DNA from: Pythium myriotylum
Taxonomy: Eukaryota; Oomycota; Peronosporomycetes; Pythiales; Pythiaceae
DNA length: 64,000 nucleotides
Reading direction: 5' to 3'
NCBI GenBank assembly: GCA_023091665.1
Contig: JALJCQ010000015.1
Span: 2,108,001-2,172,000, forward strand
Part shown: piece after piece, positions 9,289 through 21,700 of the stretch
How the letters are laid out: every line of letters starts with the position of its first letter
Position numbering within the stretch: the first letter of the stretch is position 1
Translations under genes and position numbers: made by a program
Notes under the pieces: model-generated
Seen by the model: only the letters and a program-made list of their open reading frames with translations
Databases searched by the model: none
Told to the model about the DNA's origin: nothing

Positions 9289-11968
9289 ATGAAGTGGCTC
9301 CGGTCGGAAGAGATGGAGTACATCTCGCTCATCGTGAACGAGGACGCGGCCCACGACTGCGTGCAGAAGCTGGGCGACCTGGGCGTCATGGAGTTCACGG
9401 ACCTGAACCCGGAGCTGACGCCGTTCCAGCGGCGGTACGTGTCGTACGTCAAGCGGTGCGACGAGATGGAGCGCAAGATCCGGTACTTTGACGGCGAGCT
9501 GGCCAAGTTCTCGATCACGCCCAAGTCGGCCGGCACGATCGACCTCTTCCTCGCGGGCTCGGCTGACATCCGGTACGGCTCGCAGGACACGGCGGTGCGC
9601 GCGCTGGACACGCTCGAGCGCATCCTCGAGGACAAGGAGCAGGAGCTGCTGCAGCTCAACTCGATGCACGAGAAGCTCACGCGCGAGTACAACGAGCGCA
9701 AGGAGCTGCAGGAGATCATCTCGCGCGCGGGCGAGTTCTTCGAGATCGACCTGCCGAGCGCCGACTCGGTGGCGCGGCAGCGCACTGCGAGCTCGCGCAC
9801 GTCGTCTCGCGCGCTGGGCGCCGGCGGGTACGGCTTCAGCGCCTCCACGCCGTCCCCTGCGGTGGGCGGCGAGCAGGAGAGCTCGCTGCGGTTCCGCAAC
9901 ATCACGGGCGTGGTGCCGGCCGACGAGCGACTCAAGTTCGAGCGCATGATCTTCCGCACGACGCGAGGCAACTGCTTCACGCGGTTCTCGCCCATCGAGG
10001 AGCTGATCACAGACCCGACGAGTGGCACAGCCGTCGAGAAGCACGCGTTCGTGATCTTTTTCCAGTCGCAGTTCATCGAGAACAAGCTCCGCAAGATCTG
10101 CGACGCGTTCCACGCGCGACTGTACACGCTGCCGCCGATGGACGACCGCACGGCGATCGCCAACTTGATCCAGAGCAACAACGCCGAGCTGAACCAGGCG
10201 TCGCACATCTTGCGCCGCAACCGCGAGAGCTGCGTGCTGCTCTGCCGCGACCTGGCCGAGAATCTCGAGTCATGGAAGTGGTCGGTGTTGCAGGAGAAGG
10301 CGACGTACCACACGCTTAACATGTTCCGCGCGGACGTGAGCGGCATGCTGCGCGCCGAGGGCTGGGTCATCAAGTCGGCACTCGAGAGCGTGCGACGCGA
10401 GGTGACGCGCGCACACAACGCTGACGACAAGTCGATGCCGTCGCTCGTGGACAAGGTGCCGAAGCCGTGGCCCGTGCCGCCGACGTACTTTGAGACCAAC
10501 AAGTACACGGAAGCGTTCCAGGCGTTCGTGGAAACGTACGGTTGTCCGCGGTACCGCGAGATCAATCCGTCTGTGTTCACGACGGTGACGTTCCCGTTCC
10601 TGTTCGGCGTCATGTACGGCGACATCGGTCACGGTTTCTGTGTGCTGCTGTTTGGCGCGTACCTGATCATGACGGAGAAGAAGCTGGAGAAGGGCAACTT
10701 AGGCGAGATGCTGACATCGATCTACGGCGGTCGGTACATGCTGACGGCGATGGGTGCGTTCGCGATCTACGCTGGGTTGGTGTACAATGATTTCTTCTCG
10801 CTTGCGCTCAACTTGTTCGGGTCCAAGTTCGCGTACCCTGACTGTCTCGAGAACGAGCACGCGGACGCCAAGTGCGAGGCAATGTTCAACATCAACGGCA
10901 AGTTGTCGTACGTGAACGCGACGGACGTGTCGAACGGCGCGAACGTGTACGGGTTTGGTCTGGACCCGATCTGGAAGACATCGGAGAACGAGTTGCTGTT
11001 CTTCAACTCGTTCAAGATGAAGCTGTCGGTGATTCTGGGCATCATCCAGATGATCTTCGGTATCTTCTTGAAGGGTCTGAACTGTTTGTACTTCAAGGAC
11101 TACTCGGGTTTCTTGTTCGAGTTTGTTCCGCAGCTGGTGTTCGCGGTATCGTTGTTCTTCTACATGATCATCTTGATCGTGATGAAGTGGGGCATCAACT
11201 GGACCGAACGCATGAAGCACGAGGTGTGTCCGTACAACTTCGAAGGTCCGCGCACTGGTTGCCGTCCTCCGTCGCTGGTCAACACGCTGATCAACATCGC
11301 GTTGGATCCGGGCCGTGTGATCGATCCGATGTACGAAGGGCAGCTCAAGACGCAGCAGACGCTTTTGATGCTCGCGTTCCTGTCGGTGCCTGCAATGCTT
11401 GCGATCAAGCCAATCTACTTGAAGTTCACGAAGTCGGCGCCGCCTCCGGTTCGCCACCACGTCGATGATGAAGAAGAGAGTGAGCGCATGGTGCCTGCTG
11501 CCCATGGTCATGGTGGTGGCCACGGGCATGGAGGCCACGGTGAGGAGTTCGACTTTGGCGAGGTGTTCATCCATCAAGCAATCGAGACGATCGAGTTTGT
11601 ATTGAGCATGATCTCGAACACAGCCTCCTACTTACGCCTTTGGGCGTTGAGTCTCGCGCATGCTGGTACGTTGCTTCGTGAATCATTTCGGCACACGCGA
11701 TACCTGATACTCCAATTTATTGTTCGTAGAACTGTCAACTGTGTTTTGGGAGAAGGCGATGCTCTCGTCCATAAACAGCGACAATCCGATTACGATCGTC
11801 ATCGGCTTCGCGGTCTTCGCTGCCGTGACGTTCGCTGTGATTCTCAGCATGGACGTGTTGGAGTGCTTCCTGCACGCTCTCCGTCTGCACTGGGTGGAGT
11901 TCCAGAGCAAGTTCTACAAGGCGGACGGGCACAAGTTCCATCCGTTCTCGTTCAAGCAAGTCATCAGT
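9278..11968 (+). repeat. left arm of a ~2.7 kb inverted duplication
   Basis: From about 11 bases before the start codon to about six codons before the stop, this arm matches the complement of the 12834-15524 arm almost base for base, including the 64-base intron. I see only a handful of changes, for example Ser/Gly in the channel helix and Lys/Gln in the histidine-rich loop region. Arm limits are approximate. Confidence 0.9.
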
Positions 11969-11986
11969 GACTCGAGGGTCGAGTGA
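9289..11986 (+). CDS. V-type H+-ATPase subunit a (Vo sector), copy 1
   Basis: Two exons (9289-11665 and 11730-11986) around a 64-base intron encode 877 residues, near the usual length of this family. The N-terminal cytosolic half starts MKWLRSEEMEYISLIV and carries coiled coils (ILEDKEQELLQLNSMHEKL). The C-terminal half has the membrane segments, including FPFLFGVMYGDIGHG, the luminal loop, and the conserved proton-channel helix EFVLSMISNTASYLRLWALSLAH, whose arginine faces the c-ring. The subunit forms the proton half-channels of the vacuolar ATPase that acidifies vacuoles, Golgi and contractile-vacuole membranes. The start is set by homology with copy 2. The last residues (SDSRVE) differ from copy 2 (KDSQGQ). 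The frame is intact, so both copies are probably expressed. Confidence 0.95.
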
Positions 11987-12148
11987 GCATGTTTGTGACA
12001 TATAGTTGTATGTCACTATATGGCGGTACATATATCCCATCTTTAATTGTGACATCTATGTCATTCTACAGGAGTATCCCGCTATTTTCGGCCCGGCAAG
12101 TCGCCCAGAGAGTTCCGAGCTCCATTGACACGCGAGTGGGTGCCGACA

Positions 12149-12607
12149 ATGAGCGACTCTGCCTCGCCTCGCGCGCCGCCGGCCGTGCGCCTGACGCTCG
12201 AGGAGAAACTGTGGATGGATCGGCGCAAGGAAGACCTCAAGACCTACTCGGCCTTCGGCGGCGGCGTCGGCGCCATGGTCGCCACGGCCATCACGAGTGC
12301 GGGTTCGCGTCGATTCCAATTGTTGCTGCTCTAACTGACGCCGCTGTCTCGTAGCGTTTGGGCCGTTCAACCGCCGCATGCAAGCCGCGACGATCGTCGG
12401 TGCACTGCTCATTGGCGGCTCCGCTGGCTACTTGTACGCAGACACGAAGGCTCTTGAGCGGATCCAGGACCTGAGTGCGCAGAGCCGCCTGCGCAAGGAA
12501 TACCAGCAACTGTGCGTTCGCGTTGGGTGTGACGAGACGAAATTAACAAGCACTGATTGTGTGCATGGTGTAGGGTGATGGAGAAGAAGGCCTCGAAGAA
12601 AGAGTGA
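12149..12607 (+). CDS. small membrane protein, unknown function
   Basis: Three short exons (12149-12296, 12355-12511, 12574-12607) with introns of 58 and 62 bases give a 112-residue protein; all joins keep the frame. It has a charged N-terminus (TLEEKLWMDRRKEDLK), a glycine-rich first membrane segment (TYSAFGGGVGAMVATAIT), a second one (QAATIVGALLIGGSAGYLYA), and a basic tail ending KKASKKE. Two short membrane hairpin segments and a lysine-rich end suggest an ER or mitochondrial membrane protein; KKxx-like retrieval is possible but the motif is not exact. It lies in the spacer between the two inverted V-ATPase copies, in the orientation of copy 1. I do not recognise the family. Confidence 0.7.
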
Positions 12608-12815
12608 TTCGATCAGACCAACTAAATAGGAAAAGAGAGAATGAGTGCTTCCATTGCAACTTGTATTATGCCCATCATTCACTTGGAGAAGAGCAGCGTG
12701 AAGACATCTCGAGAGAGACGCCTGCAGGAAGCACAATGTTGAGGAGTGTGGAGCACATGCAGTCGACATCAGAATGTCTATCCGAGGGACGTCGCGATCC
12801 ATCTGTGATCGGAGC

Positions 12816-15513
12816 TTACTGGCCCTGTGAATCCTTGATGACTTGCTTGAACGAGAACGGATGGAACTTGTGCCCGTCCGCCTTGTAGAACTTGCTCTGG
12901 AACTCCACCCAGTGCAGACGGAGAGCGTGCAAGAAGCACTCCAACACGTCCATGCTGAGAATCACAGCGAACGTCACGGCAGCGAAGACCGCGAAGCCGA
13001 TGACGATCGTAATCGGATTGTCGCTGTTTATGGACGAGAGCATCGCCTTCTCCCAAAACACAGTTGACAGTTCTACGAACAATAAATTGGAGTATCAGGT
13101 ATCGCGTGTGCCGAAATGATTCACGAAGCAACGTACCAGCATGCGCGAGACTCAACGCCCAAAGGCGTAAGTACGAAGCCGTGTTGGAGATCATTCCCAG
13201 CACGAACTCGATCGTCTCGATTGCTTGATGGATGAACACCTCGCCAAAGTCGAACTCCTCACCGTGGCCTCCATGCCCGTGGCCACCACCATGACCATGG
13301 GCAGCAGGCACCATGCGCTCACTCTCTTCTTCATCATCGACGTGGTGGCGAACCGGAGGCGGCGCCGACTGCGTGAACTTCAAGTAGATTGGCTTGATCG
13401 CAAGCATTGCAGGCACCGACAGGAACGCGAGCATCAAAAGCGTCTGCTGCGTCTTGAGCTGCCCTTCGTACATCGGATCGATCACACGGCCCGGATCCAA
13501 CGCGATGTTGATCAGCGTGTTGACCAGCGACGGAGGACGGCAACCAGTGCGCGGACCTTCGAAGTTGTACGGACACACCTCGTGCTTCATGCGTTCGGTC
13601 CAGTTGATGCCCCACTTCATCACGATCAAGATGATCATGTAGAAGAACAACGATACCGCGAACACCAGCTGCGGAACAAACTCGAACAAGAAACCCGAGT
13701 AGTCCTTGAAGTACAAACAGTTCAGACCCTTCAAGAAGATACCGAAGATCATCTGGATGATGCCCAGAATCACCGACAGCTTCATCTTGAACGAGTTGAA
13801 GAACAGCAACTCGTTCTCCGATGTCTTCCAGATCGGGTCCAGACCAAACCCGTACACGTTCGCGCCGTTCGACACGTCCGTCGCGTTCACGTACGACAAC
13901 TTGCCGTTGATGTTGAACATTGCCTCGCACTTGGCGTCCGCGTGCTCGTTCTCGAGACAGTCAGGGTACGCGAACTTGGACCCGAACAAGTTGAGCGCAA
14001 GCGAGAAGAAATCATTGTACACCAACCCAGCGTAGATCGCGAACGCACCCATCGCCGTCAGCATGTACCGACCGCCGTAGATCGATGTCAGCATCTCGCC
14101 TAAGTTGCCCTTCTCCAGCTTCTTCTCCGTCATGATCAGGTACGCGCCAAACAGCAGCACACAGAAACCGTGACCGATGTCGCCGTACATGACGCCGAAC
14201 AGGAACGGGAACGTCACCGTCGTGAACACAGACGGATTGATCTCGCGGTACCGCGGACAACCGTACGTTTCCACGAACGCCTGGAACGCTTCCGTGTACT
14301 TGTTGGTCTCAAAGTACGTCGGCGGCACGGGCCACGGCTTCGGCACCTTGTCCACGAGCGACGGCATCGACTTGTCGTCAGCGTTGTGTGCGCGCGTCAC
14401 CTCGCGTCGCACGCTCTCGAGTGCCGACTTGATGACCCAGCCCTCGGCGCGCAGCATGCCGCTCACGTCCGCGCGGAACATGTTAAGCGTGTGGTACGTC
14501 GCCTTCTCCTGCAACACCGACCACTTCCATGACTCGAGATTCTCGGCCAGGTCGCGGCAGAGCAGCACGCAGCTCTCGCGGTTGCGGCGCAAGATGTGCG
14601 ACGCCTGGTTCAGCTCGGCGTTGTTGCTCTGGATCAAGTTGGCGATCGCCGTGCGGTCGTCCATCGGCGGCAGCGTGTACAGTCGCGCGTGGAACGCGTC
14701 GCAGATCTTGCGGAGCTTGTTCTCGATGAACTGCGACTGGAAAAAGATCACGAACGCGTGCTTCTCGACGGCTGTGCCACTCGTCGGGTCTGTGATCAGC
14801 TCCTCGATGGGCGAGAACCGCGTGAAGCAGTTGCCTCGCGTCGTGCGGAAGATCATGCGCTCGAACTTGAGTCGCTCGTCGGCCGGCACCACGCCCGTGA
14901 TGTTGCGGAACCGCAGCGAGCTCTCCTGCTCGCCGCCCACCGCAGGGGACGGCGTGGAGGCGCTGAAGCCGTACCCGCCGGCGCCCAGCGCGCGAGACGA
15001 CGTGCGCGAGCTCGCAGTGCGCTGCCGCGCCACCGAGTCGGCGCTCGGCAGGTCGATCTCGAAGAACTCGCCCGCGCGCGAGATGATCTCCTGCAGCTCC
15101 TTGCGCTCGTTGTACTCGCGCGTGAGCTTCTCGTGCATCGAGTTGAGCTGCAGCAGCTCCTGCTCCTTGTCCTCGAGGATGCGCTCGAGCGTGTCCAGCG
15201 CGCGCACCGCCGTGTCCTGCGAGCCGTACCGGATGTCAGCCGAGCCCGCGAGGAAGAGGTCGATCGTGCCGGCCGACTTGGGCGTGATCGAGAACTTGGC
15301 CAGCTCGCCGTCAAAGTACCGGATCTTGCGCTCCATCTCGTCGCACCGCTTGACGTACGACACGTACCGCCGCTGGAACGGCGTCAGCTCCGGGTTCAGG
15401 TCCGTGAACTCCATGACGCCCAGGTCGCCCAGCTTCTGCACGCAGTCGTGGGCCGCGTCCTCGTTCACGATGAGCGAGATGTACTCCATCTCTTCCGACC
15501 GGAGCCACTTCAT
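12816..15513 (-). CDS. V-type H+-ATPase subunit a (Vo sector), copy 2
   Basis: Same structure as copy 1: exon 1 is 15513-13137 and exon 2 is 13072-12816, with an intron of the same length and nearly the same sequence, giving 877 residues. Differences seen are Gly for Ser in EFVLGMISNTAS, Gln for Lys in KFTQSAPPP, and the last few residues (KDSQGQ). It is an intact frame and faces copy 1 tail to tail. Its upstream sequence is unrelated to that of copy 1, so the two could be expressed differently, which in other eukaryotes is how subunit a isoforms send the enzyme to different membranes. Here, however, the proteins are almost identical, so a dosage effect is at least as likely. Confidence 0.95.
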
Positions 15514-15524
15514 CTTGGCCAGCG
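12834..15524 (-). repeat. right arm of the ~2.7 kb inverted duplication
   Basis: Complementary partner of the 9278-11968 arm. The two arms are separated by about 0.87 kb that holds the small membrane-protein gene. Sequence similarity stops about a dozen bases upstream of the start codon (GCCAAGATG shared, divergent before) and within the last six codons. Confidence 0.9.
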
Positions 15525-15789
15525 CGCCGTCGCCAATTGAGCCGGAGGAACGAGGAATCGCGCGAAGTGAGATCCAGATAAGGCCGCAGGGGGAGTTTTG
15601 CCTCGGCTTCTCCCAAATGAGGTTTTTTATAGACTGGCTGCCCGACAACTATTTTGGGAGGGAGAGAAACGTCAGTTCGTACTTAAGGAGACAGACGCAG
15701 TACGGTACTGCTGAGTCGGGAGAGAGATGGGTACAGCAGACACGCAACTAAATTAATGCATGCAGACGAGCTGGTCGTGTCTATGGAGC

Positions 15790-18700
15790 TTAGGGCCTTG
15801 CGCGCATGCGCTCGAGTCGCTCGCGGAGGGATCGCGACGTTGCCGGCTGGGAAGATTCGCTCGCAAAGTCTCCCAACGAAGAGATGGAAGCTCGAGTTCC
15901 GTTGCCGTTGGTGTGGCTTGACGCCGATCCGAGACCATTCGATCGATAACTGGCAAGACGGCTCGATGTCGCTGTTGTCGCGCCTCCAACTGGTGCCGCA
16001 GATGAGCCACCTGCATCAAACAAACGCCGAGTGATGGATTCGGTCGGCTGGGGAACAGAGGATGCGGTGGAGCCGTATGAAGGAGCACCTTCATACCCAC
16101 CCAACCGAGAAGACGCAAAGCTTCTTGAATTCGAAGGGACGGATCCGAACGAATGACCCATGCGACCCAGCATTTCACGAATGGGCGAACCTGGAGGCAA
16201 GTCGTTGACGGCCTTTTCGAACTCCGAACGACGAGTATTGGTCATGCATTCAGCGATAATCTTCAACGCTTGCTGGACGTTGTCGTTCGCGATTTGAACT
16301 GCAAAAACGTCACTTTGCGGGAGGGTACCGAAGAATGAGTGCATCTGCATCAGCACACCAAACAAGTCGATGCCTTCGAATGGGATCAGAGCGTCTGCTT
16401 GGATTCTCGTAATCTTCAACAGAAGGCGGCCAACGACTTGATCCAGAGAATCCTTGTGCATCAGGTGATTGAAGCTGTCGCGCGAGTTGTATTCGCCAAC
16501 ATCATTCCGTACTATCCGCTGGAGAAGGTTGATGATCGACGGGTAGAGGTCGCCAGCTTTTACGCGCTTCGTGGATATTGCCAGGATGGCGTTGAGACCC
16601 TTCTGCATATAAATGAGACGGCGACGCTCGGCAGGAATGGATCCGAACTCAGTTGACTTGATGTCTGTATGAATTGGAGTGTCCTCGAACCGTGCGTCAA
16701 GCAGTTTGGATGTTGTTTCCAGCAAAATTCGCTCAACAACATATCGTTGAATATCTTCGACAGCCGAGCTCTCAAGGAGCTGGCGAAGAGTCGAAAGAGA
16801 GATAGTGAGTGGTAACATCGCCAACGGCTTGTTGGGATCTCCGCGACCCATACTCCCATGAATGCATTCACAGAGGCGCATAGCGATTTCGTTGACGTGC
16901 TTGCGTAAGAACTCACGTTCAGCTGGGTCAGATGCATCGAGAAGAAGAGTATACAATCCTTTTAGAGCTTGAATGCCAGGTTCGTACGCAGGTGACTGTT
17001 CACTGACAATATCCCTTTCTTCCGTAAACATATCTTCAATGGGGCGCAAGACCATATCGTGTATGATTGCAACATGGTCTAGGGGTTCTTCGTCTCGTTC
17101 TGGGGTTTCCATTTCGACGTCTTCATCAGGAGCACTCAGACTGACATGTGACGATGCTTGCTGCACTCCAAACGAAGGAGTCGTGACAGGCACATTATTA
17201 AAGCTTTTCAGTCCGGACATTGGCGTTGCAGCGTTGTCACTTGATGGAAATCGCGTTGGCGTACGCGTACCAAACGTAGGCGCGGAAGGAAGTCCACCTC
17301 CAGGTTTCTGGGTGGGAGCAGCAGAGGCTGCAGGGGTCGAAGAGTCAGCAACTGAACCCGGAGGGAGGTACTTAATCTTTGTCATGAGCAAGTCCATTCC
17401 TTGTTGCGTAGTGACACCAGTGAAGCGGAAAAACTTGTCAACGTCACCGCCAGTCTGAGTGTATACGGCCATCAACGCGTTTATTGCACTCTCTCGAATC
17501 TCCTTTTCATGGGCTGTGACATACTTCCCAATCTCCTTGACAGACCGTTTTCCGACAGAGTTCACTCCGTGTACCTTCACAATGTGTTCAATTAAGTCGA
17601 TGCACTCACAGCGACTTCGAATGTTCTTCGACGTATTAAAGCATTCGATGAGATAGTTAACGTAGCTGTCCACAACGTATACGTCGACAATCAGTCTCAT
17701 GATGTCACGGAACCGAACACGGAAGCGAGGCTTCGGGTTTCCACTTTCCTGTAGCAAGTAAGGTAGCAAAATCGACGCTTCGACGTCATCAAGATGATAG
17801 CCATTTGACTTCAAAAACTCGAACAGCTTCACAAGCAATTCGAGGAGCTTCGCAAGAGCCTGGACATTGTTGTCGACGACACGTAGTGTGCACCACTTCA
17901 AGATCAAATCTAGGCAGGCCAACACTTCTTGGGGCTGGCTTGAGATGCAGTTCATAAGATCCGACATGGCAGCCATCATTCCTTTTTCGAGAGTCGGAGC
18001 AAAGAGCTTCGCATGCATCTGTGGCGACAGGAAAGGTCGCCATTCTGCTTCAATCTCGCTCTTCCGGTTATTGATTTCGCTCTGCGAAATTGGATCGAAA
18101 ATCCACTTGTTGAATTGTCCCTTTGCCAGCCTGGAACTTTTCCCGTTGTTCATCTTCAATAGACCTCCCGCTGGAGATGATTCTTCCTGTATGGCCTCAC
18201 TACCGGCACCTTCCACGGCGGACGTTCCGGTTGGTCGAGAGATCTGAGGACGAGAAGCACTAGCCACACCAGGACGAGTAGACAAAGAAGTTGTTCGGCT
18301 AACACGGGCTCCAATCGGCCCTCCGCTTTCGGGTGTGTTTGCAGTTTGCAATGGCGCTTGAGCTGGAGAAGGGGCAGACTGAGCATTTCCGGGAGTTTTA
18401 GAGTTGCCATTCGATGCTGCAGCAATCTCAGCGGCTTTGTCGAACATGGGTTTTAAAGACCTCATTTGTGCGGGCTTGATATCTCTGCAGCCAGAGGTGA
18501 CAGCGACATCTTTCCCAACCGATTTCATGACCTCCGCAAGAACTTGAACAGCCTTTTCACGAGCTTCTGACGATTTGTCCAACAAGCCCCCTTGAACAGT
18601 AGGTGTGGTCAAACATGACAAGTCGAGGCGCTGCTCACACGCTTGAAGGTGCTCGGCCAGCCATCCGAGAAGTTCAGCACGACCGACTGGGTTACCCAGA

Positions 18701-21700
18701 GCCTCAGCCACCGAAGATAACACGCTCTCTAGACATTGGGCAGATGTCTGGTTATTGTGGCGAACCCACTTGTGTAGCGCATCTACAGATGCAAGCTGCA
18801 TATTCTTCTTGTTGTCCGAGACACCGCCCAAGAGGCTTGGCACGATCATCTTAGACATCTTGCTAACATCAGGCCCAATGCTCGTTGCAAGCACGCCGAT
18901 AACTTGAGCTGCTTTCACTTTTAAATTTGCGTTTGAGTCAGTCAATCGAGCTTTCATGGACTTCATCAACTCTGCCACACTCTTCGAGTTCTCAATAGCG
19001 CAGCCTGCACCTTCACAAATGCTTTGCACAGCCTCCATCGCGGCGAGTCGCTTCTTCCATGCTGTCTTGTCTTCTTCACATTTCAAATCCGCCATTAATT
19101 CCTTGGTGATCTGGGCACTGATATCCACACGGCCGAAGAGCGCGCCAGCATCAGCCTTCGCTCCAGCTGCAATCGCGTCTGCATCCTTGATTTGGCGCTT
19201 TACATTCGCTGCAGCGGTCGCGGGGTCAAACCCGACCTTCTTGAACTCTGACTCGACAGTCGAAGCAAGTGCAGGCTTCCAACTCGCAAGATCGAGAATT
19301 GGTAATAACGCAGGACCTAGCTGAGAGTACATCTTTCCGAGTAATCCGATCGCACTAGTTCGAACTTTCGGGTTTGCGGATTCCAACCCGAAACCTCCTT
19401 TCGCGTAGTCGACTATCAAGCGCGGACTACACAAGCTCACACCGAAGTCTGTGACGCACTCACTCAACGCTGTAAGAACCTCAGCGTGAGCAAGTGGTGC
19501 TTTTACATTGCCCATGTGGTTGACAATGCACCCAAGAACGTAGGTTGGACCGACGGCCTCGCAAAGCTGAAGTATCATTCCTCGAATAGTATCGCTTGCC
19601 TTTCGATCCGAAATTTTGTCCAGGCCACTCGGAACTGCAAGGCAAACAACACCACGCGGGAATTTCCCAGCAGCATTCTCAGCAAAAGTTCCAACTGCTT
19701 GAAAGGCACTCTTGAGAACATTGATGTTGCTGTCCTTGAAATCTTTGACTTGTTTGGCCAAGAACAGAGTCATAGCTTCGATGACACGAACATTCATCAT
19801 ACTCGAATTCTCCTTGGCGTAGCTCTCCAAGCGCTCGACAGCTTCTTTTCTTTCCATCCATTTTGAACTGGCAAAACCTTGCTTAACTTCTTCCCAGCCA
19901 CCCAAGTTCAAGTCAACGAGAACACTCTCCGCTTCCTCTGGATCCACCCCAATCGAGAATGGCGCGAAGTCGCCTCCACCTCCACCTCCATTACCACCAG
20001 CATTACCTGCAGGGGGAGCTGGCTTTCGTGCGGCAGCGGGGGGTTTTGACGGGCCATCAGATGGCTTCCCAGCAAGGCGAGACGGAGGAGGACGGGTAGG
20101 CTTTGCCGGCGGTGGTCGAGAAGCAGCGACAGGCCCAGATTGCGCGGGTCCAGCGTCAGCCATTTCGGTATCAGGCATTTCGGGGGCAACGCGGCCAGTT
20201 GACCCGGCACTAGACGGTCGACTCGGTGGTGCGCTTCCCAAGCCAGACCCACCAAGGAGTTGTTGCACCGACTTGTGTGACCGTGGATTCTTTTTGGAGA
20301 GTTCCTCCATCAGTCCGTTAGTCCACTCCGGTGTCTGCTGCGTTGCCTTGACCAGACTGACGAATGAGTCAACTGCGGCCTTCCGAACTGTCGGGTCCAC
20401 ATCATCCATCCCATTTACAAAGAAGGTTCCAAAATCGGTCATGAGGGTCCGGTCACCAACATTCACCATCTTCTTTTCCACACATCTGGCGAGAAACCCA
20501 AGAGTTTGAACACGAGCTTGTGGCGCCTTATTCTTTGACGGATCTAATCCGACGCGGATTTCCTCAATCATCATGTCGATTGTCATCGAGTGCTGAAGAA
20601 ACAGATCGAGCGTGTTGTTCACAGCGTTCAGAATAACTGATTTCTTGTCGGACAACTTCTTCATCAGTTCAGGATACATAAGACGAGCGTACTGGGTGAA
20701 GTTCTTCCGCAAGCCATCAGATAGTGCTCCAAGAACTTCGATAGCATTCGCCACAATGTTGACGTTAGAGTCGTTTGTGAGAAGCTTCAGAGTATTGACG
20801 AGCTCATAGTAGTCGCCATTGGCCAACTTAGGAACGGGGCCAATTATGTCGAGCACAATTTTCAGCGCTGCAACCTTCTCACTCCATTTCGGCAATGCTA
20901 ACTTCGCGCGAAACTCGGTCTTCGGAAGCTTATCGAGGAGGTTCACAGTCTCCGCGAACTCTCTGGGATCGAAACCGCCGCCAGGAGCTCCTCCCCCTGA
21001 AGACCCCCCTGCTGACTTAGCGCCAGGACGACCAGTAGGTGCAAGAGGCTTAGCGCCTCTAATAAATTTCGTTGGTTGCGCTTGCCCCACAACAATATCC
21101 TTCGTCAAAGTTTCATACTCGGTCTTCTGGGCTTGACGAAGATTCCCAACTACATCCTGCACGAGACTTGGCCCTGTCCACCGATGTATCTCCACAAGAA
21201 TATTTAGTGCAACTGGTCGGACGCCATTCACCGTAGATTCGCATAACGCTGGTAAGCAAGCCTTCACAGTTTGAACTGGTATCACTCGTGGGCCAAACGC
21301 CTTCACACCTTCAAGGATACAAGTTGCGCAAGCAGGAGGTACCTTTGGCTTCTTGTTTTTAGTTCCTTCAATCAGCGCTGCCACAGTATCCTCGGCTGCA
21401 CCAACCTCGATGAACATGGATACGAGCTCTTCGCAAAGCTTCACTGTACCAGGACGCCCAGCAAAACCTTTGTCCACAATACGCTTCATTACGCCAGCAA
21501 CTATACCTTTCTGGAATGGCTCAACGTGCTGAGTATACGACAGAACTGCTTGGATACCGGCCTCCATAGCACTAGCATTTGCGTCCTCACACATCTTCGT
21601 GAACAAATCAAGCAGTGGTGCAACCACGTCGCCGTTTGTACCTGGCTTCTCACACAGCGCTTTCACAAACTCATACGCTTGCTTGCGTACTTTCCAATTC

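Noticed and set aside
12778..12815. Extension of V-ATPase copy 2 past its stop through the unspliced frame
   Set aside because: The open frame there results from reading through the 64-base intron; the spliced frame ends at 12816 with a proper C-terminus.
9036..15751. Long open frames on the strand opposite each V-ATPase copy (up to about 529 codons)
   Set aside because: They are antisense shadows of a GC-rich, codon-biased gene: both copies give the same shadows, and their translation is Arg/Ser/His-rich without domains.
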